Below, piece after piece: positions 1-11,974 of a stretch of 64,000 nucleotides of DNA (within the stretch, counting starts at the first letter, position 1; every line of letters begins with the position of its first letter). The DNA is taken from positions 62,594,097-62,658,096 of the forward strand of contig NC_073746.1 in the NCBI RefSeq assembly GCF_029784135.1, in the 5' to 3' direction. Below the pieces are notes generated by a model. That model saw nothing but the letters and a program-made list of their open reading frames with translations, made no database searches and was not told the DNA's origin. This DNA comes from Toxorhynchites rutilus septentrionalis. Lineage: Eukaryota > Arthropoda > Insecta > Diptera > Culicidae. A program made the position numbers and the translations under genes.

Positions 1-3000
1 GTAGAACAGCACTAGGCAGTACATGGCGATGAACTGGGAACAGTTGTTGACAGCCACTATGTAGATAAACGCCACATCCGTTTCGAAGATACCCTCACCG
101 TAGACACCATTCACTTCGCAGATGCTGCAAAAACAAACATTCCCTAGTTATTTGCTGTCGTCATTAGGAAGACTTAAAAGACATACTAAGCCACAAAGGT
201 GGTTAGTGGGCGCACCACCGTGTACTGGAGGATACCGTGCTTGCAGTTATGCACAAACTCCCGACCAGTGGGCCACGGAGCCATGCAACAGAGCGGGAAT
301 ATGTGCTTCACCGGTGGCTTGTACTCCAACGTTCGCTCGAGATCCATTTCCAGATTGAGATAGTTGAGCAGATACTTCATAAAGTTGTAGATTACGTATG
401 CCTCGTAGCACTCCCGAATACTGTCCATATAGATGGAATGTTGCGGGAACAGCAAACAGAGCCACTATGGGGGGAGAGGGGGTTGGTGTTTAAGAACTAA
501 TTTGTTACAGGCCGCAGTGACTAAATAACAACAAATCAATAACTTACCGCATTCAACGCATAGATAGGAACCATCCAGAGAATTCTAAAAAAAAGAAATG
601 ATATGTTAATGCCATGAATCGGAGGTACAATAAACATTCACTAACTGGACGGAAAGGGAAGACCAGTTATCGACATACGCGTTTTAACTGGTTCGGCATG
701 TTGAACGTCGAATAAAATCGAGGGGAACTTCAATTAATTGTTTAATTCGCGTTGATCATGAAATTGGATAAACAAAAGGTTTCCAATGGAAGTTTCGCAT
801 TGAGTGCAATAACAGGTATGAAACATAATTTGAGGAAATTATTTTTCTGTAGTTTAATCAATGTTTTTGTCCAAGGACTAGTTAACGTTCGCTCAGTTAT
901 GAAGCAGACCAGTTAAACCAGGACCAGCTAGCGAACGTTTACTGTATATGAGAAAGAGATTGAAGAATATGCTCTCGTGTGTTTCCCATCAAACATGAAA
1001 TCGTACAACTATTGCACATGCTAGGTCGCATAAAAATTCTTATCAAATCACAATCGTATAAAATGCACAAATATGATTTTCTATGTAGTGTATCGAAAAG
1101 TTAAACTTTCAAACATCAAAATAAAACTGAAAATTTTCAGAAAGTGTTTACAAAAGTGATTTTTTTTAAATATTAGGTTTACATAGCAATTAAATGAAAA
1201 AAAAACAAGCTTATTGTTGATTTCTAAAAAAAATGATCGTACCTTAGATTTAACTTCACTCATCAAATTCCGCACAGTCTTTGTACACTTTCTGGACGCT
1301 GTAGACCATTTCTTCTCGAACTCTGACATATTTTTAGACACTGTACTTTCCTTCTTGAACTTGGCCTTCACAATTGCCCAGTAACGTTCAATTGGCCCCA
1401 GCTGGGAACTTTAGGTGGATTGAGGTCTTTTTCGACGAACATGGTGCTGTTTTCCGAGAACCATTGTAGAGTGGATTTGACATAATGTGCCGATGCCAAA
1501 TCCGGCCAGAGTAGAGCAGGAACCTCGCGCTTTCTATAAAGTGGAAACAATCTCTTCTTCAAGCATTCTTCCACATAAATTTAAGCATTTATAGCCTCTT
1601 TTGTGAAAAAAGAATTGCAAATGGCTTGCCAAACGAGCAGTTTTTGACCTAATTTTTCCATCGTAACAGTCGTATCCGCTAATGGTACAGTCTCTTCAAT
1701 CGATTTGGTATGAAATTGAGGTCCCGGCTGCGTTCTGGAATCTTCTTTGACATATGTTTCGTCATCCATGAAAATACACTGGTTGCGATTGTTCAAAATA
1801 CGCTCATATAGCATTAGAGCTCCTGTTTTAACGCGATCTTGCTGCTCCGGTGTTTGTTTGGCCACTTTTTGCTTTTTATAGGTCTTTAGACCATGTCTCT
1901 GTTTAATCCGTTAAATCATCCCAACACTGGTTTTGAGCTTCTTGGCCAAATCACGAATAGATGCAGACCTGTTCTTCTGAATATAATTTACATCTTTTCG
2001 GTCCAATTCGGAATTACTTGGTCCGAGTTTTCGTCCACTTCTGCTGAGATCCTCGAAACACTTTAACTTTTGCTATTTGGTGGTATGTAACACCCTTTTC
2101 TGTGCACCAATTTTGCAGAATTTTCTTTTCAGTTTCCAAATCAATCCACGACATTTCGAAAACAACTTTATGACCACGACTTGTATTTCGTTTTTTAACA
2201 TGTAAACAAAGCGTGCTCTGATTACACGACAAAAAAAAGTTCACACGCTTGTGTGTAATAACGTGTTAAATGTTTAAGACTACTTTTCGATACATTCCTT
2301 ATATCATTGATGGTGTCGTGTATCAGTATAACGAGCATTGTAATATATATGCAGTATTGTATATGTACATTAGGGTGCCAATGAATGTATGGGTTAAAAT
2401 GTACCTTCAAATTTCAAAAAGTTACCTCACACAAAATGTTCACTTCCTTCACGAATTCTTTTGTCAAAAATCGAGTTTTCAAACGGAAAAACGTCCGAGT
2501 ACGAAAAAAATTCGACGTAATAGTACAAATTATGAATCCTGATGTGATTTAAAACGAAAAACCTAATTATCAAACTCCTAAATGCAGCCACTCTCAAGAC
2601 ATTTAAAATAATAATATATTGTCTTTTTTATAGTAAATAGGCCCTTGTTATACCGTCATGTTCATGAATTTTTTTTAATAATTAACTTGTTTACGTTATG
2701 CCTAGATTGTAACTGAGGATAGGTAACCTTAAGGTACCTCTGTATATGTATATAGAGTTACTCAAATTAAAAAAAAAAGAAAAGTGGCAATTTTGTTCTT
2801 TATCGCGAAGCATTAGATCCGTATTTTTTTTATTTTTTCGTTAGGATACCCATTTCCATTTCAGGGTGGTCCGAAAAATCTTTTTTTTTGTCATTTTTTT
2901 CCAAAATTGATTTTTTTTGATTTTACAACTTCTAAACTACTGAACGATTTAGATGATCGACATATCAAATTTAAGAGAAATAGTTGGTCATAAGTGCTTC

Positions 3001-4075
3001 AATAGGGAACGATTCTCGGGATGAAGCAGCTGGAGACCAGTAGATTAACTTAAAATCTAAACTTAAATCAGATCAACCAAAAATCAGAAACATTAAAGCC
3101 ACTACTGAATACGAAGGAAATTACTAATAAAAAATAACCGTCAGCTGCATTCTTCTGGTTCAATGAACCGTAACAACTTAACTAGGAATCATCGTCCTGT
3201 TTCCGCAATGCGTTTGTCTAGCTTTGCAAAGATGGTTCAGCAGTTGCATCAACTTATGAACAAAGAACATTGAACTTGAACAGATTGTGATAGATGAAAA
3301 TATTCCAATTAGTGGTGATAAGACAGTATCATAAATCATTAATTGTATCATCATACAGTAGCGCCTTCGTAGTCAACAGAGTACAACCCCCCAAAAAAAA
3401 ATTATGTTGAGCTATCCCAATACAGAATAACTACTAAATATTGAACTATTACTGTACCACTTGATTGAATGCAAGCCAATAAGAAAAAAAACTGTCACGC
3501 ACGAAGTGCCTGCGTAATGTCAAACCGCATGATTCACGAAAGATTGAGCGAAAATAAATGCGAACATCCCGAATCCTTATCAACAAGGTGTCGAACCAAG
3601 AGTAAACTGAGACTAACTGCGTACTGACACTGCCTTTCACCAAAACATCACCAATTCTAGATTCACGGAATCCTTTTCCATTAAGCATACACAAGAACGC
3701 AATGACCAGTCAATTCAGGGTTTCACTTTCCATCATTTTTGTGTTATTGTATCTCACTATTTTGTACACGAACTCCAAGCAATCGCTGAGTGCCCGAGCA
3801 CTTCGCACGTACCTGATGATGTGTTTCTGCAGGATCGGTTGAGTGAAGTGCACAATATGTTGTGTAATTTGCCAGATCGAGATCGGGATGGCACACATGA
3901 CGAACAGACCACCGATGAGGATGAGCTGATCCTTGCGGGTGAAACCATCCTTCACCGAGTTCACGATAAGCAGGGGAACGACGATAATAACGAAAAGCAC
4001 GTACAGCAGTATCAGCAGAGGCCGGAACCAAGCACGCCATTGAGAGCAGAAGCCCTGTACTCCCGGAGTGCACAT
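1..4075 (-). CDS. TMEM184C: TMEM184C-like transmembrane protein (partial, 4 exons)
   Basis: Four exons are readable on the minus strand: 4075-3813, 584-548, 464-187 and 124 to the window edge, all with GT/AG borders and matching phases (263, 37 and 278 nt). The ATG at 4075 opens [13 protein letters not shown], aligning with the start of human TMEM184C. Conserved stretches are [69 protein letters not shown] and [11 protein letters not shown]. Hydrophobic segments fall near residues 20-40, 50-68, 88-105 and after VVRP, fitting the seven-TM solute-carrier-like/organic solute transporter alpha fold of this family. The human protein is a poorly characterised membrane protein. The 3.2-kb first coding intron carries a dead transposon. 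The C-terminal half lies outside the window. No break is seen in the exons. Identity is confident; the transport role is only inferred from the family. Confidence 0.9.
585..1239. other. Gene-free intron stretch of TMEM184C
   Basis: AT-rich intronic sequence between coding exon 2 and the transposase relic. No ORF, RNA gene or repeat end was recognised. Confidence 0.5.
1240..2154 (-). pseudogene. ITmD37E-type (Tc1/mariner superfamily) transposase relic
   Basis: Broken transposase lying in the TMEM184C intron on the same strand. From an ATG at 2154 one reads [17 protein letters not shown], then a helix-turn-helix region ([20 protein letters not shown]), the first catalytic Asp in [11 protein letters not shown], the second in [11 protein letters not shown], and the Glu in [18 protein letters not shown]. 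Counting from the second Asp to the Glu gives 37 intervening residues, the DD37E arrangement known from mosquitoes. Stop codons (around 1910 and 1580) and a frameshift just before the PIERYW block make it non-functional. No clear TIR was found, so element borders are unknown. Confidence 0.85.
2210..3812. other. Gene-free remainder of TMEM184C intron 1
   Basis: Low-complexity AT-rich DNA. Around 2920-2990 there is a block that recurs at about 19445-19520 (motif GATGATCGA followed by ATATCAAAT), so it is an old dispersed repeat. Nothing coding was recognised. Confidence 0.45.
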
Positions 4076-4530
4076 TTCCGTGGAAGGAAATCTTTCCTCT
4101 GGCTGCTTCCAAATTATCCACAGAAGGTAAGGGTATAGCTTAACCAGCCACCATTATATTCACTGTATATGCACTTCGTTTCTGTGAATTGTTTTTTATT
4201 TAGTTCTTGGCTGTTTACTTTCACTCTGGCAATGATTGCTTTGTTTTGATTAAATGATCTTCGAAACCTTCCGAGCGAAGCGTATAATTGATATCATCAG
4301 AAATACACAATCTGTCCTTTCTATTGTTTACAAGCAGTACTTGCTGTTCAGCATAACTGGGGCTTCTCTAATGAAAACTGTTTTTATGCGCGTACGACGT
4401 AATACTAACTGCACTACTGTCTGCTTGTTTCTGGTGCATCCATTCTTGATGTTTTGATTTCTTCAATTCGTGATTGTTTATCGTCAATATTCACAACTGA
4501 AAGGTAGGAGCGTGTAGTACATTGATCTTG
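4076..4530. other. Upstream region of TMEM184C
   Basis: Presumed 5' UTR and promoter side of TMEM184C (minus strand). I see no convincing TATA box or second gene here, and no spliced upstream exon could be proved. Confidence 0.35.
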
Positions 4531-5130
4531 TTGACGTAGAACTACGTCTTTCATTAAGGGTGCCAAATCAGAAAACAGGTCATGTTTTTATGAAATAAAG
4601 TTAACGTTAATAGCTATTTTTGTAGCGAACGGATTTTGGAGATTTACATACTAAACGAATCGGAAATTCCGTAAGATTTGTTTAGTATGCTATACATTGG
4701 ATTCCTCTGGTTTGTAGATGGTTGAAATACATGAAAACTTTAAGCGTTTCCATTTTCCCATACATTTGTTCTGTCCATTTGTGTGCTTTCCCGAACGGAG
4801 CTGTCAATAACGAGCAACTTATCGACGACCAACGGAGGGGAAATCGTAGGATTGAAAGTCTCCGTGAACAAAGGAAAAGGTAGAATAATGAAGGGGAATA
4901 CTTGCCTACAGTATAAACAGTGGATTTTGATGAGGCAAACTTTTATTCGGCATCGGACTGTTGAGCGATCCAGTTCACTTTGCTTTCGCTGCACTTCGAT
5001 CTAAGATTGGACCCCACCAGGGGTATCCAACTTGGATATCGTCGTTTGGTTTTTCTGTTCGTTTTTCGCGTTATTCGTATCGTGTGTTTTGTTTTCCACG
5101 TCATAAATTGGACGCTTCGCGTAGTGTGTG

Positions 5131-5559
5131 ATGAGCAAGAAGAAGAGGAAGGCAGGCTCGAGTCCTGCAAAAAACGAACGCATTGCCAGGGGCAATAAAA
5201 TTTCGAGGCAAGCGTCTTCTACTGCTGCACGCGATGTTGGTGCAGTGAAAAGCGCTCGTACTGAACCGAGCCTTCGCGATTGTGACACCGCATCGAACAA
5301 CAGCGAAGTAGGCGATTTCGGCGCGTCGGTCGATATTGTAAACGCCGTTACCCAGACAGCAACCAAAATCAAGCTCCCCCCGCTGGTGGTGAAGGCGGTC
5401 GCTCTTGACAAAGTCATCAGCGAATTCGCATCGATGGGTGTTACAGCAGAGAACAAGCTGTGTGGCATAATCCAGTCTTTTTCCAAGCTGTTAACATTGT
5501 TTGTTTTCCGTCATCATAAGGGCTTCGTTGGTGCCTTTGAGAATGCATCAATGCATTAA
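5131..5559 (+). pseudogene. Jockey-type LINE ORF1 (gag-like) fragment
   Basis: Open frame from the ATG at 5131 to a stop at 5557-5559 (142 codons). It has a lysine/serine-rich start (MSKKKRKAGSSPAKNERIA) and ends with KLPPLVVKAVALDKVI and GVTAENKL, which resemble the PRE_C2HC domain found before the zinc knuckles in jockey-clade ORF1 proteins. No CCHC knuckles follow and no reverse transcriptase is present, so this is a 3'-truncated piece. A diverged inverted copy lies at 33290-33930. The family assignment rests on the KLPPLVVK-type motif only. Confidence 0.5.
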
Positions 5560-5649
5560 ACTGACGTTATGGCGAAGCAGGCGGTAAGGTTGAGCACCAA
5601 AAAATTATTTGGGGAATACCATGCATCTTGAATGTCTTACTGGAATGTT

Positions 5650-5965
5650 ATAAGTTATTTGGGTTCGCGTGCCAATCGCAAAACTGCCTTCAACTAGGAT
5701 TGCATTTGCGCTAATATTGATCATAATGAATCATTGCTACTGTTTTCGAGGTTGTTATTAACAAAAAGAGTTTATTTCGCTTGTTTAGTCACCAAGAAAG
5801 TAAATGTCGTTCTGGAATTTTGTATGTGATTAGGTTTCGCTTGCCAGTAGCAAAACCTCCTCCACTAAAGTTGACAGCTGCGCTTCCCTCGAGCATGAGA
5901 AAGTTATGCAACTTTTTTCGAGGCCAGTAATATTAACACAAGCGTTTCTTTTGAGAATAGCGCAA
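5650..5965 (+). repeat. Imperfect tandem duplication, about 175-bp unit
   Basis: Two diverged copies follow one another: 5650-5770 (TTGGGTTCGCGTGCCA, CAAAACTGCC) and 5828-5965 (TTAGGTTTCGCTTGCCA, CAAAACCTCC), each ending near a TTTTCGAGG motif. The first copy recurs inverted at about 33400-33500. Confidence 0.55.
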
Positions 5966-6147
5966 AATGATGAGAAGTGTTTATATTCCTAGTAATTTCA
6001 AGCCACCAATGTATGGCAGATAACAGTGTAGTTCTACGTGAACAATACGGTCGTATCTTGGACACAACCTCCTATGATTTTTTTTCGTCGATTTGACTCA
6101 TAGATGTCACGCAAAGCTGTATCAGCTCATGCGACACCAACATTACA

Positions 6148-6297
6148 CGGGAGGCGATCTGGCGTAGTGGTAACATCCATACCTCTCACGCAGAGATCAC
6201 GAGTTCAATTCTCACTCCCGACATTCTTCCAAAAATGGAAGTAAAAGTGACGAACCAGCCGAAATGTGTTGAAAGTCACTATAATAAAGAAAAAAAA
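6148..6297 (+). mobile_element. tRNA-derived SINE (Feilai-like)
   Basis: 150-bp element flanked by a perfect 12-bp TSD, ACCAACATTACA (6136-6147 and 6298-6309). The head has a tRNA-type A box (TGGCGTAGTGGTA) and B box (GAGTTCAATTCTC) for internal RNA polymerase III transcription. The body ends in an A-rich tail. The 3' half, with GACGAACCAGCC, recurs on the minus strand at 26254-26309. Feilai is the well-known Aedes SINE of this kind; the name is an inference. Confidence 0.85.
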
Positions 6298-6493
6298 ACC
6301 AACATTACAGAACCATAAAAGTGATGATGTTTGTGTTTCCATGCGCTTGAAAGCGAGATTCGAACGTGATTATTTCCGTTAATTTCTATTTAAAATCTTT
6401 TAGCCATTAAATTTCATCAGTAAATGGTAAGAACATTATATTTTTGTCTATTTACAAAGGTCTCAACACCCGATTGGACCAAAGACATACATA

Positions 6494-7108
6494 ATTGACG
6501 AATTTACGTTGGACTTACAACCAGATGGCACAACGAGTAAAATGAGGATGTTTTTTTTTTGTATGAAATTCGTTCAAATTTTCTAGAAAAATCAGAATTT
6601 ATCTTCAAATTTCCCGGTTTCATGTATCTTTCCACGCTGAAAAGGTTAGAAAATCATCATTTTACAATGTGCTATGTATATTACGAGGAATGGGTTGTTT
6701 TGTAACTTTATGTATTGTAACTTTATTTTTTATAAGTAAGTATTGTAACTTTATTTTTTTTTCAACTAAGTAAACGATGAATAGGGAGTTTTGTGCTAAA
6801 AATACTGCAAATTCTTCTCGTATCGGCTCCTACATAATTGTGCAATTCTGGCTCCGAAGAGGAATCCCCCAATGTTAAATCACGTCTTACTAGCACGAAC
6901 GCCCACAGAGGAAAGAGGACGAGTCATGGTTACACACGTTAACCAAAGTATCGCCTGCTATGAGATACAAGTATCCCTTGTATCATATAGTGGTGTGGTT
7001 CATACTGGTTCACCGCCCGTGTCACCTGAGTACATCTAGTTCAGTTCGGTTGACACTTCTATTAGTCAATAAGCTCATTTCACAATTCCTTAATGACGTG
7101 TATCACAC
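6494..7108 (+). repeat. Dispersed repeat, order A-B
   Basis: Block A (6494-6781) and block B (6838-7108) both recur on the same strand at 12978-13230 (A) and 12366-12634 (B), nearly identical but in the opposite order. B contains GTTAACCAAAGTATCGCC; A contains TTTACAATGTGCTATGT. ORFs inside are short and not conserved as protein. Confidence 0.8.
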
Positions 7109-7351
7109 ATCTCCCCTCTACTCAAGGGAAAAAAAGTTTCAATCCATTAGATGTTATGGTATGTATGTAACATCTAAAACCGAGGAATCACCCAACATAC
7201 ATACATATATTCCTGTTTTATACATATATTCCTGGTGGTGAATAAGATGACTATAAATGAAAAGGCTTTACCTATTGAAACAACAATTCGGGAATTACGA
7301 AACAACCAAATGTGTTAACTTTCTCCATGTAAAACAGTATATGCATTTACT

Positions 7352-7700
7352 CAGGGGTTAGACATCAATTGAATATAGGCTACCCAAAATCAAAATCAAT
7401 ATGGCGTCATTTGTTTACCAACATATCATTTGCGAGGATTGAAATCGTTAAAATCACGGAGATAGTAAAAATAAAGAAAAATGCGCTGCTTCATTTCTAA
7501 CTGCATGAACGATTTTCATATTTCGGTTTCACATGGAGGTGTTCACTTTAAACATGGAGTTTAAAGTTTGCTACTATTCGACTATATAACCGGACCGAGT
7601 TGTAAACAGCAGTAATTGACAGAACCAAAATGTCAGTGAACCGCAGCAATATTGGGTACACTGGCAATATGAGGGATTTGACGTTTTAGTCATACCCCTG
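7352..7700. mobile_element. hAT-type MITE, copy 1
   Basis: 349-bp element with ends CAGGGGTTAGAC and GTCATACCCCTG (imperfect TIR beginning CAGGGGT) and a perfect 8-bp TSD CATTTACT at 7344-7351 and 7701-7708. An 8-bp TSD and CAGGG ends are typical of hAT. A sister copy is at 21874-22198. No coding capacity. Confidence 0.92.
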
Positions 7701-7708
7701 CATTTACT

Positions 7709-8619
7709 CGACACCTTGCGCCCTTTTACAACACGGGATTCTGCGTGGCTCAATCATTCAACGCAAGACGGGTCTATGGTACTAGGTGAGGCCGTTTCGT
7801 CACTAAGTTGGTTAGGGGAGCGGTATATGAAAACAGTACGGAAGAAAGCAGAAGGGGAATTATTTCCTTGAAGCGTGAAAGAGACAGACTGATCACGAGC
7901 AAGCTTGGGCGCAAGCGTATTGTGTTTTGTTTACAAACAAAACACAGTAGACTTCCAAGATGGCTGAAGAGTGGTTTTAGCAAGTTGGCCCACCTTAGGA
8001 TATACTTCTACGCGCCTTGATTCAACGTACTTCGTAGATGAATTCTGCATAGACATCAACTTCATTCAGAGCTCCCACTCCATCTGGTGCATAGCTGAGA
8101 CCAAGGTGCTATACTATAGGTGGACCGCAATGTCAAAATTGCTGTTCGGCCATTGCTCGTGAAAAAACAAATTTGTTTACAAAACATATCATATCTTTTG
8201 ATGACAAATTCATTCGTCGGCAAAATAGCTGCTCGCGCTTTACTGTAGGTAGGTAATGTTCTGGATTTTTTCGTATAACAATTTCTCATAATTGCTTCTA
8301 CTTTTTCAGATATCTACAATCAGCGGTCGAATTAAAAACAGTGCAGAAGGATGTTTTGAGTATGTTTTAGCTTCTAGCCGCGCAATCAATGCTTTTTTTC
8401 CAAGCAAGATGTACTTCTGTTTGGATCCTATCGGCGGGGAAAAAAGTACTTACGGCGACGGTGACAAGAAATAGCGCTGATTGCGAGATTACCAGATCCA
8501 GAAGATCCGGAAGGGCTGTTACAAGTAATTGGTTTTGCTAGAACAAAAGGAGGTTGACAATGATTGCAACAGGTTCGTGTTTATTTTTCAAATTAGTGGA
8601 CTTTTGTGTTGCTAATATA
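7709..8619. other. Gene-free stretch
   Basis: No supported gene. The segment 8480-8540 is a diverged duplicate of 8640-8700 (shared AGAAGATCCGGAA and GTAATTGG), i.e. part of the THAP fragment region was locally duplicated. Confidence 0.4.
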
Positions 8620-8826
8620 TTACAGGTGAAATAAACTGTTGGAATCACGACTATCGATCACGCCAGAAGATCCGGAAAAAGTTGTTGAAAGTAATTGGCC
8701 ACAGAAAAGTATCCATTTATGAAGTCTATCTCCATCTCGGGGGAAAGTGTGGTAAACAATGTCCGGGTTGTTTTTCGTTATGCGGACCTTGTTTCCGCAT
8801 CCTTTTACTGCACAATAATACGGCAT
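8620..8826 (-). pseudogene. THAP zinc-finger domain, N-terminal fragment
   Basis: The minus-strand ATG at 8826 starts MPYYCAVKGCGNKVRITKNN, followed by TFPRDGDRLHKWILFCGQ. This is the beginning of a THAP DNA-binding domain: first Cys pair of the C2CH zinc site, the FP motif and the conserved Trp. The later Cys-His pair and the AVPTIF-like end are not found downstream; the frame instead runs through a locally duplicated segment to a stop. THAP domains occur both in host transcription factors and in P-element transposases, and nothing here separates the two. It is either a first exon with unseen partners or a fragment. Confidence 0.6.
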
Positions 8827-9243
8827 CTGAAGAAAATAAGATATTCACAATATAATTTTGGCATGATAGAGAACCGCGAGATGAACGATTATCTGTGGAG
8901 GAGTTGGACAACAGATTTCTTAGACTTATAGCACTTTAATCACACTCACAAGCTCTTCAAATCCTCACTGTCCCCCAAAACTATTGAATAATATGTAATA
9001 TAAATACCTTATTGCAGCTCTAGTACACTATTTTTCACGAATATATATTTGCTTATTTCTTTCTTCAGTTGTTTTCCTCAGCGAGTTGATATGAAACCAT
9101 AACGACACAACCAAACAAAAAGTAAACAATGCAGAAAGCTACGTCTCGCAACTCGTCTCACGTATTGTCATGAAAGTGTCAAGAACGAAACACCTATAGT
9201 TTAGCATCTTGGCTGAGACGAGACATGACAATAGGGGGCCGAT

Positions 9244-9672
9244 CACGGCTTACAGAGACAAGGCTAGCTACTCCGGATTAGTCATTTTTTAGTGACGTCA
9301 TCTGAGTCGTTGAAGTAAACAATGTGTTCTTATTTTTAATTTTTCGTGCTTTGTAAGTTTGTGCGTTGATAATATAGTTGATTATATTTAACACCATGAA
9401 TAATTTGATAAAACATTTATCCACAAAGAACATAATTCTCGGTTTTTCGGAAAGCGAAAGAATCTCTTTTTTGGCCCGATAATGTCATTTCCATAATTTA
9501 TATACCCGCTCACAGCGCATTGAACCATTTTCGATTTTTCATTTCAGAAACATTTACGCGTAAGTCGGAAAACAAAATACAACTGGCGACTGTTTACACT
9601 GACGACTCGGATGACGTCATCAAAAAAAAATGTTTACTCGCTAAAGAACTAGCCTTGTCTCTGTAAGCCGTG
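9244..9672. mobile_element. MITE with long TIRs and 9-bp TSD (Mutator-like)
   Basis: 429-bp element. Its ends are inverted repeats starting CACGGCTTACAGAGACAAGG and continuing imperfectly for about 85 bp on each side, including a GACGTCATC motif. It is flanked by a perfect 9-bp TSD, GGGGCCGAT (9235-9243 and 9673-9681). Long TIRs with a 9-bp TSD fit Mutator-like elements. No transposase is present. Confidence 0.85.
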
Positions 9673-9681
9673 GGGGCCGAT

Positions 9682-11960
9682 TCCGGACCACTTCTTCTGT
9701 CAAACTCGGACCACTTGCAACTCGGCTTCTGATTGGTTGATGAGGAAAACAATTGACAAAGATAAATATACAAAAATGAGATTTCCAACATTTTCACAGT
9801 GTTGCCAAATATATTCAAAATTATTCTATTATAAAATTTCTATTATGGATTCTTTGTATATTTTCGTTTCTGTTACGTCCGGTGCTCAGTTCCTGAAGAG
9901 AGAAAAACATTGCAACTACATCTTTTTGTGATTCTCTTGCCATCTAGCATAGCATAATAGCAGCGGCCTAGCAGAGAAGAACATTCAATTATTTTCCAAC
10001 AGTAAAGCAGTTAGCAATAAAATTAGGATCAAATAACAAATAACAACGATACGGTGCCGACATCTGGATACGAAATTAGTTTTTAACAAGCCTTACTACT
10101 CAGTCCGAAGGCACTTTTAAATTGCTAAAATCTGAATGAAAATTTTTACTTGGCGTTATTTATTTACTTGAAGCACGTCTTTCTTACCCTAACTTGACCT
10201 ATTTTCTATACACTTTCCGATATTCTCACTAAAACTTATCATTATAATATAAAATTATCTTCAAATACAATTTTTGTACGAGATTATTTTACCAAATGAA
10301 GAAAGCAAAGTTTTCCATTCACATTCACATTCACACTAATTTGATACGGAAAATTTAATTTTTATTCATAATTTCTATTTGAAAAGGGTTCATTCTACCT
10401 GAAAACCCATATTTTTCTTTAACTCGTGAAACAAAATTTAATGGCGCGTCGTTCATTCGATTTCATCGTGAAGTGTAAATGATAAGGCCCATAATCTCTT
10501 GATAAATAAAATGAACTATGAATTTAATTCATGTATTTCAACATATACTCCTACTATCAAATCTACGTTTTCTAGTTTTCTTCATCTCTTCACATTTAAT
10601 TTTTTTGCATACCAAAATAACAGGAAAGTACTTATTGTTTGAAATATATGACATTCGGTTGAAGAATTAACACCAAAAAAATGGCGCAGCTCAGAAAATA
10701 CATGATACGAAGAACACATGTTTTTCTTTGGAAAATAATCTTCCGAAATTTTATAACATTTGGCAACCTTCACATTTCGCTTTCCTGTTATCTAGCACTT
10801 GGTCGACGAAAATGCAGAAAGAAGAGTAAGAAGCCAGTTGTCACGTCTTGTCTTAGGTGCATAGTACAAAATCAAAAACAACTATTTGAGCGAATGAATC
10901 CATTCTAAAGCAATCCCGAACATCAAAGCAATCCATCCCCACGGAATAATCAGAAGCGACGGAAGAATGGTTTGCAAGAAAAAAATTAAACCTCCGAAAA
11001 TGACAATATGCGTGAAAAATAATTTTAATTTTTTGTTTTCCAGCATCCTGTCCTGATTCGATTGGTGTTCTTATTGCAGCTATTCCGATACTCTACGGCT
11101 AAATGACTCGTGACTTCACAAGCGTTATATCTACGGTTTTCTGCAAGACGAGTTTCTAATTTGTGGTACATACGGTTGCATTTAACGCATTTAACATTTA
11201 TCAATCTTACGTGGAAAATTATCATTGGTTCAGCGGTGCATAGACTATTTTGTAATGTATAAGAGTATATATACACAAATGATACACATATCCCAACATG
11301 CTCATTCACCTTTGGCCCGGGAATATGACTAGAAAACTTCGCTTGTCGTTATTAATCTTCGCGTAATCCAGGCAACCCCGCAATCTATTTGCCTTTGTAC
11401 ACTGTACTTCCACCAGTTTCATGAACGCTCCTTTTACATTCCAACCATATTGTTTCGTATATTTTCTTGGTCAACGGATACGCACAATACTAGCACAATA
11501 ACATTCAAGCTCGCTTCGATAAATTCATTTGCAACAGCTATATTAACGATAAGCGCTATTCAAAGTCACCCAAAAAACGGCTTTCGATAAAAATAATTCA
11601 CCTTACGCAAGCAAAACTCTTTCCAATTATATTGAGCGGGATGACATCTCGATGAATCCTGATTTTCTTGACGAAAAATTTTAGCCTTGATCCGACGAAA
11701 TATTCATGGGATTCCTTTCGTTAGTTGGGTCGTCGCCATCTGCCACCAACATTTGCTCATAAAACATTCGGCTATGCTTCAGACAACGAGCCTCGATCGT
11801 AACCAGAGTTTGAATGATGCATGAAAAAGTAATACTAAAACAACCGGTTCCAAGAGTGTCCAAGAGTGACCTTAGCTTTTCAGTGGGCGCCCAATGACGC
11901 ATACAAACCCTCAAACATCGATACCATTGTGAATACTGTATATTCAACTGAGATAGACTA
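9682..11960. other. Gene-free stretch
   Basis: About 2.3 kb without a supported gene. A short (CATTCA)n-like run lies near 10318-10335. A diverged match to one arm of the 45567-45673 palindrome, ending AAGGCCCATAATCTC, lies near 10460-10495. Short ORFs show no recognisable domain. Confidence 0.4.
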
Positions 11961-11974
11961 TCTCGCTATTGCTG

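Larger units (their letters stand above)
4531..6078 (+). mobile_element. Helentron-like element, copy 1
   Basis: The left end begins TTGACGTAGAACTACGTC at 4531. The right end has the matching inverted repeat GTAGTTCTACGTG (about 6029-6040) followed by a hairpin at 6049-6069 (arms GGTCGTATC and GACACAACC) and then a T-run. This asymmetric layout (inverted repeat at the 5' end, the same repeat placed inside a 3' hairpin) is what Helentron/Helitron2 elements show. The first 280 bp recur at 29873-30155. The interior holds a jockey ORF1 fragment. That the two ends belong to one insertion is inferred from orientation and spacing. Confidence 0.6.

Noticed and set aside
3821..4138. 105-codon plus ORF
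   Set aside because: Exact antisense of TMEM184C coding exon 1.
5001..5486. 161-codon minus ORF
   Set aside because: Antisense of the jockey ORF1 fragment; no independent domain.
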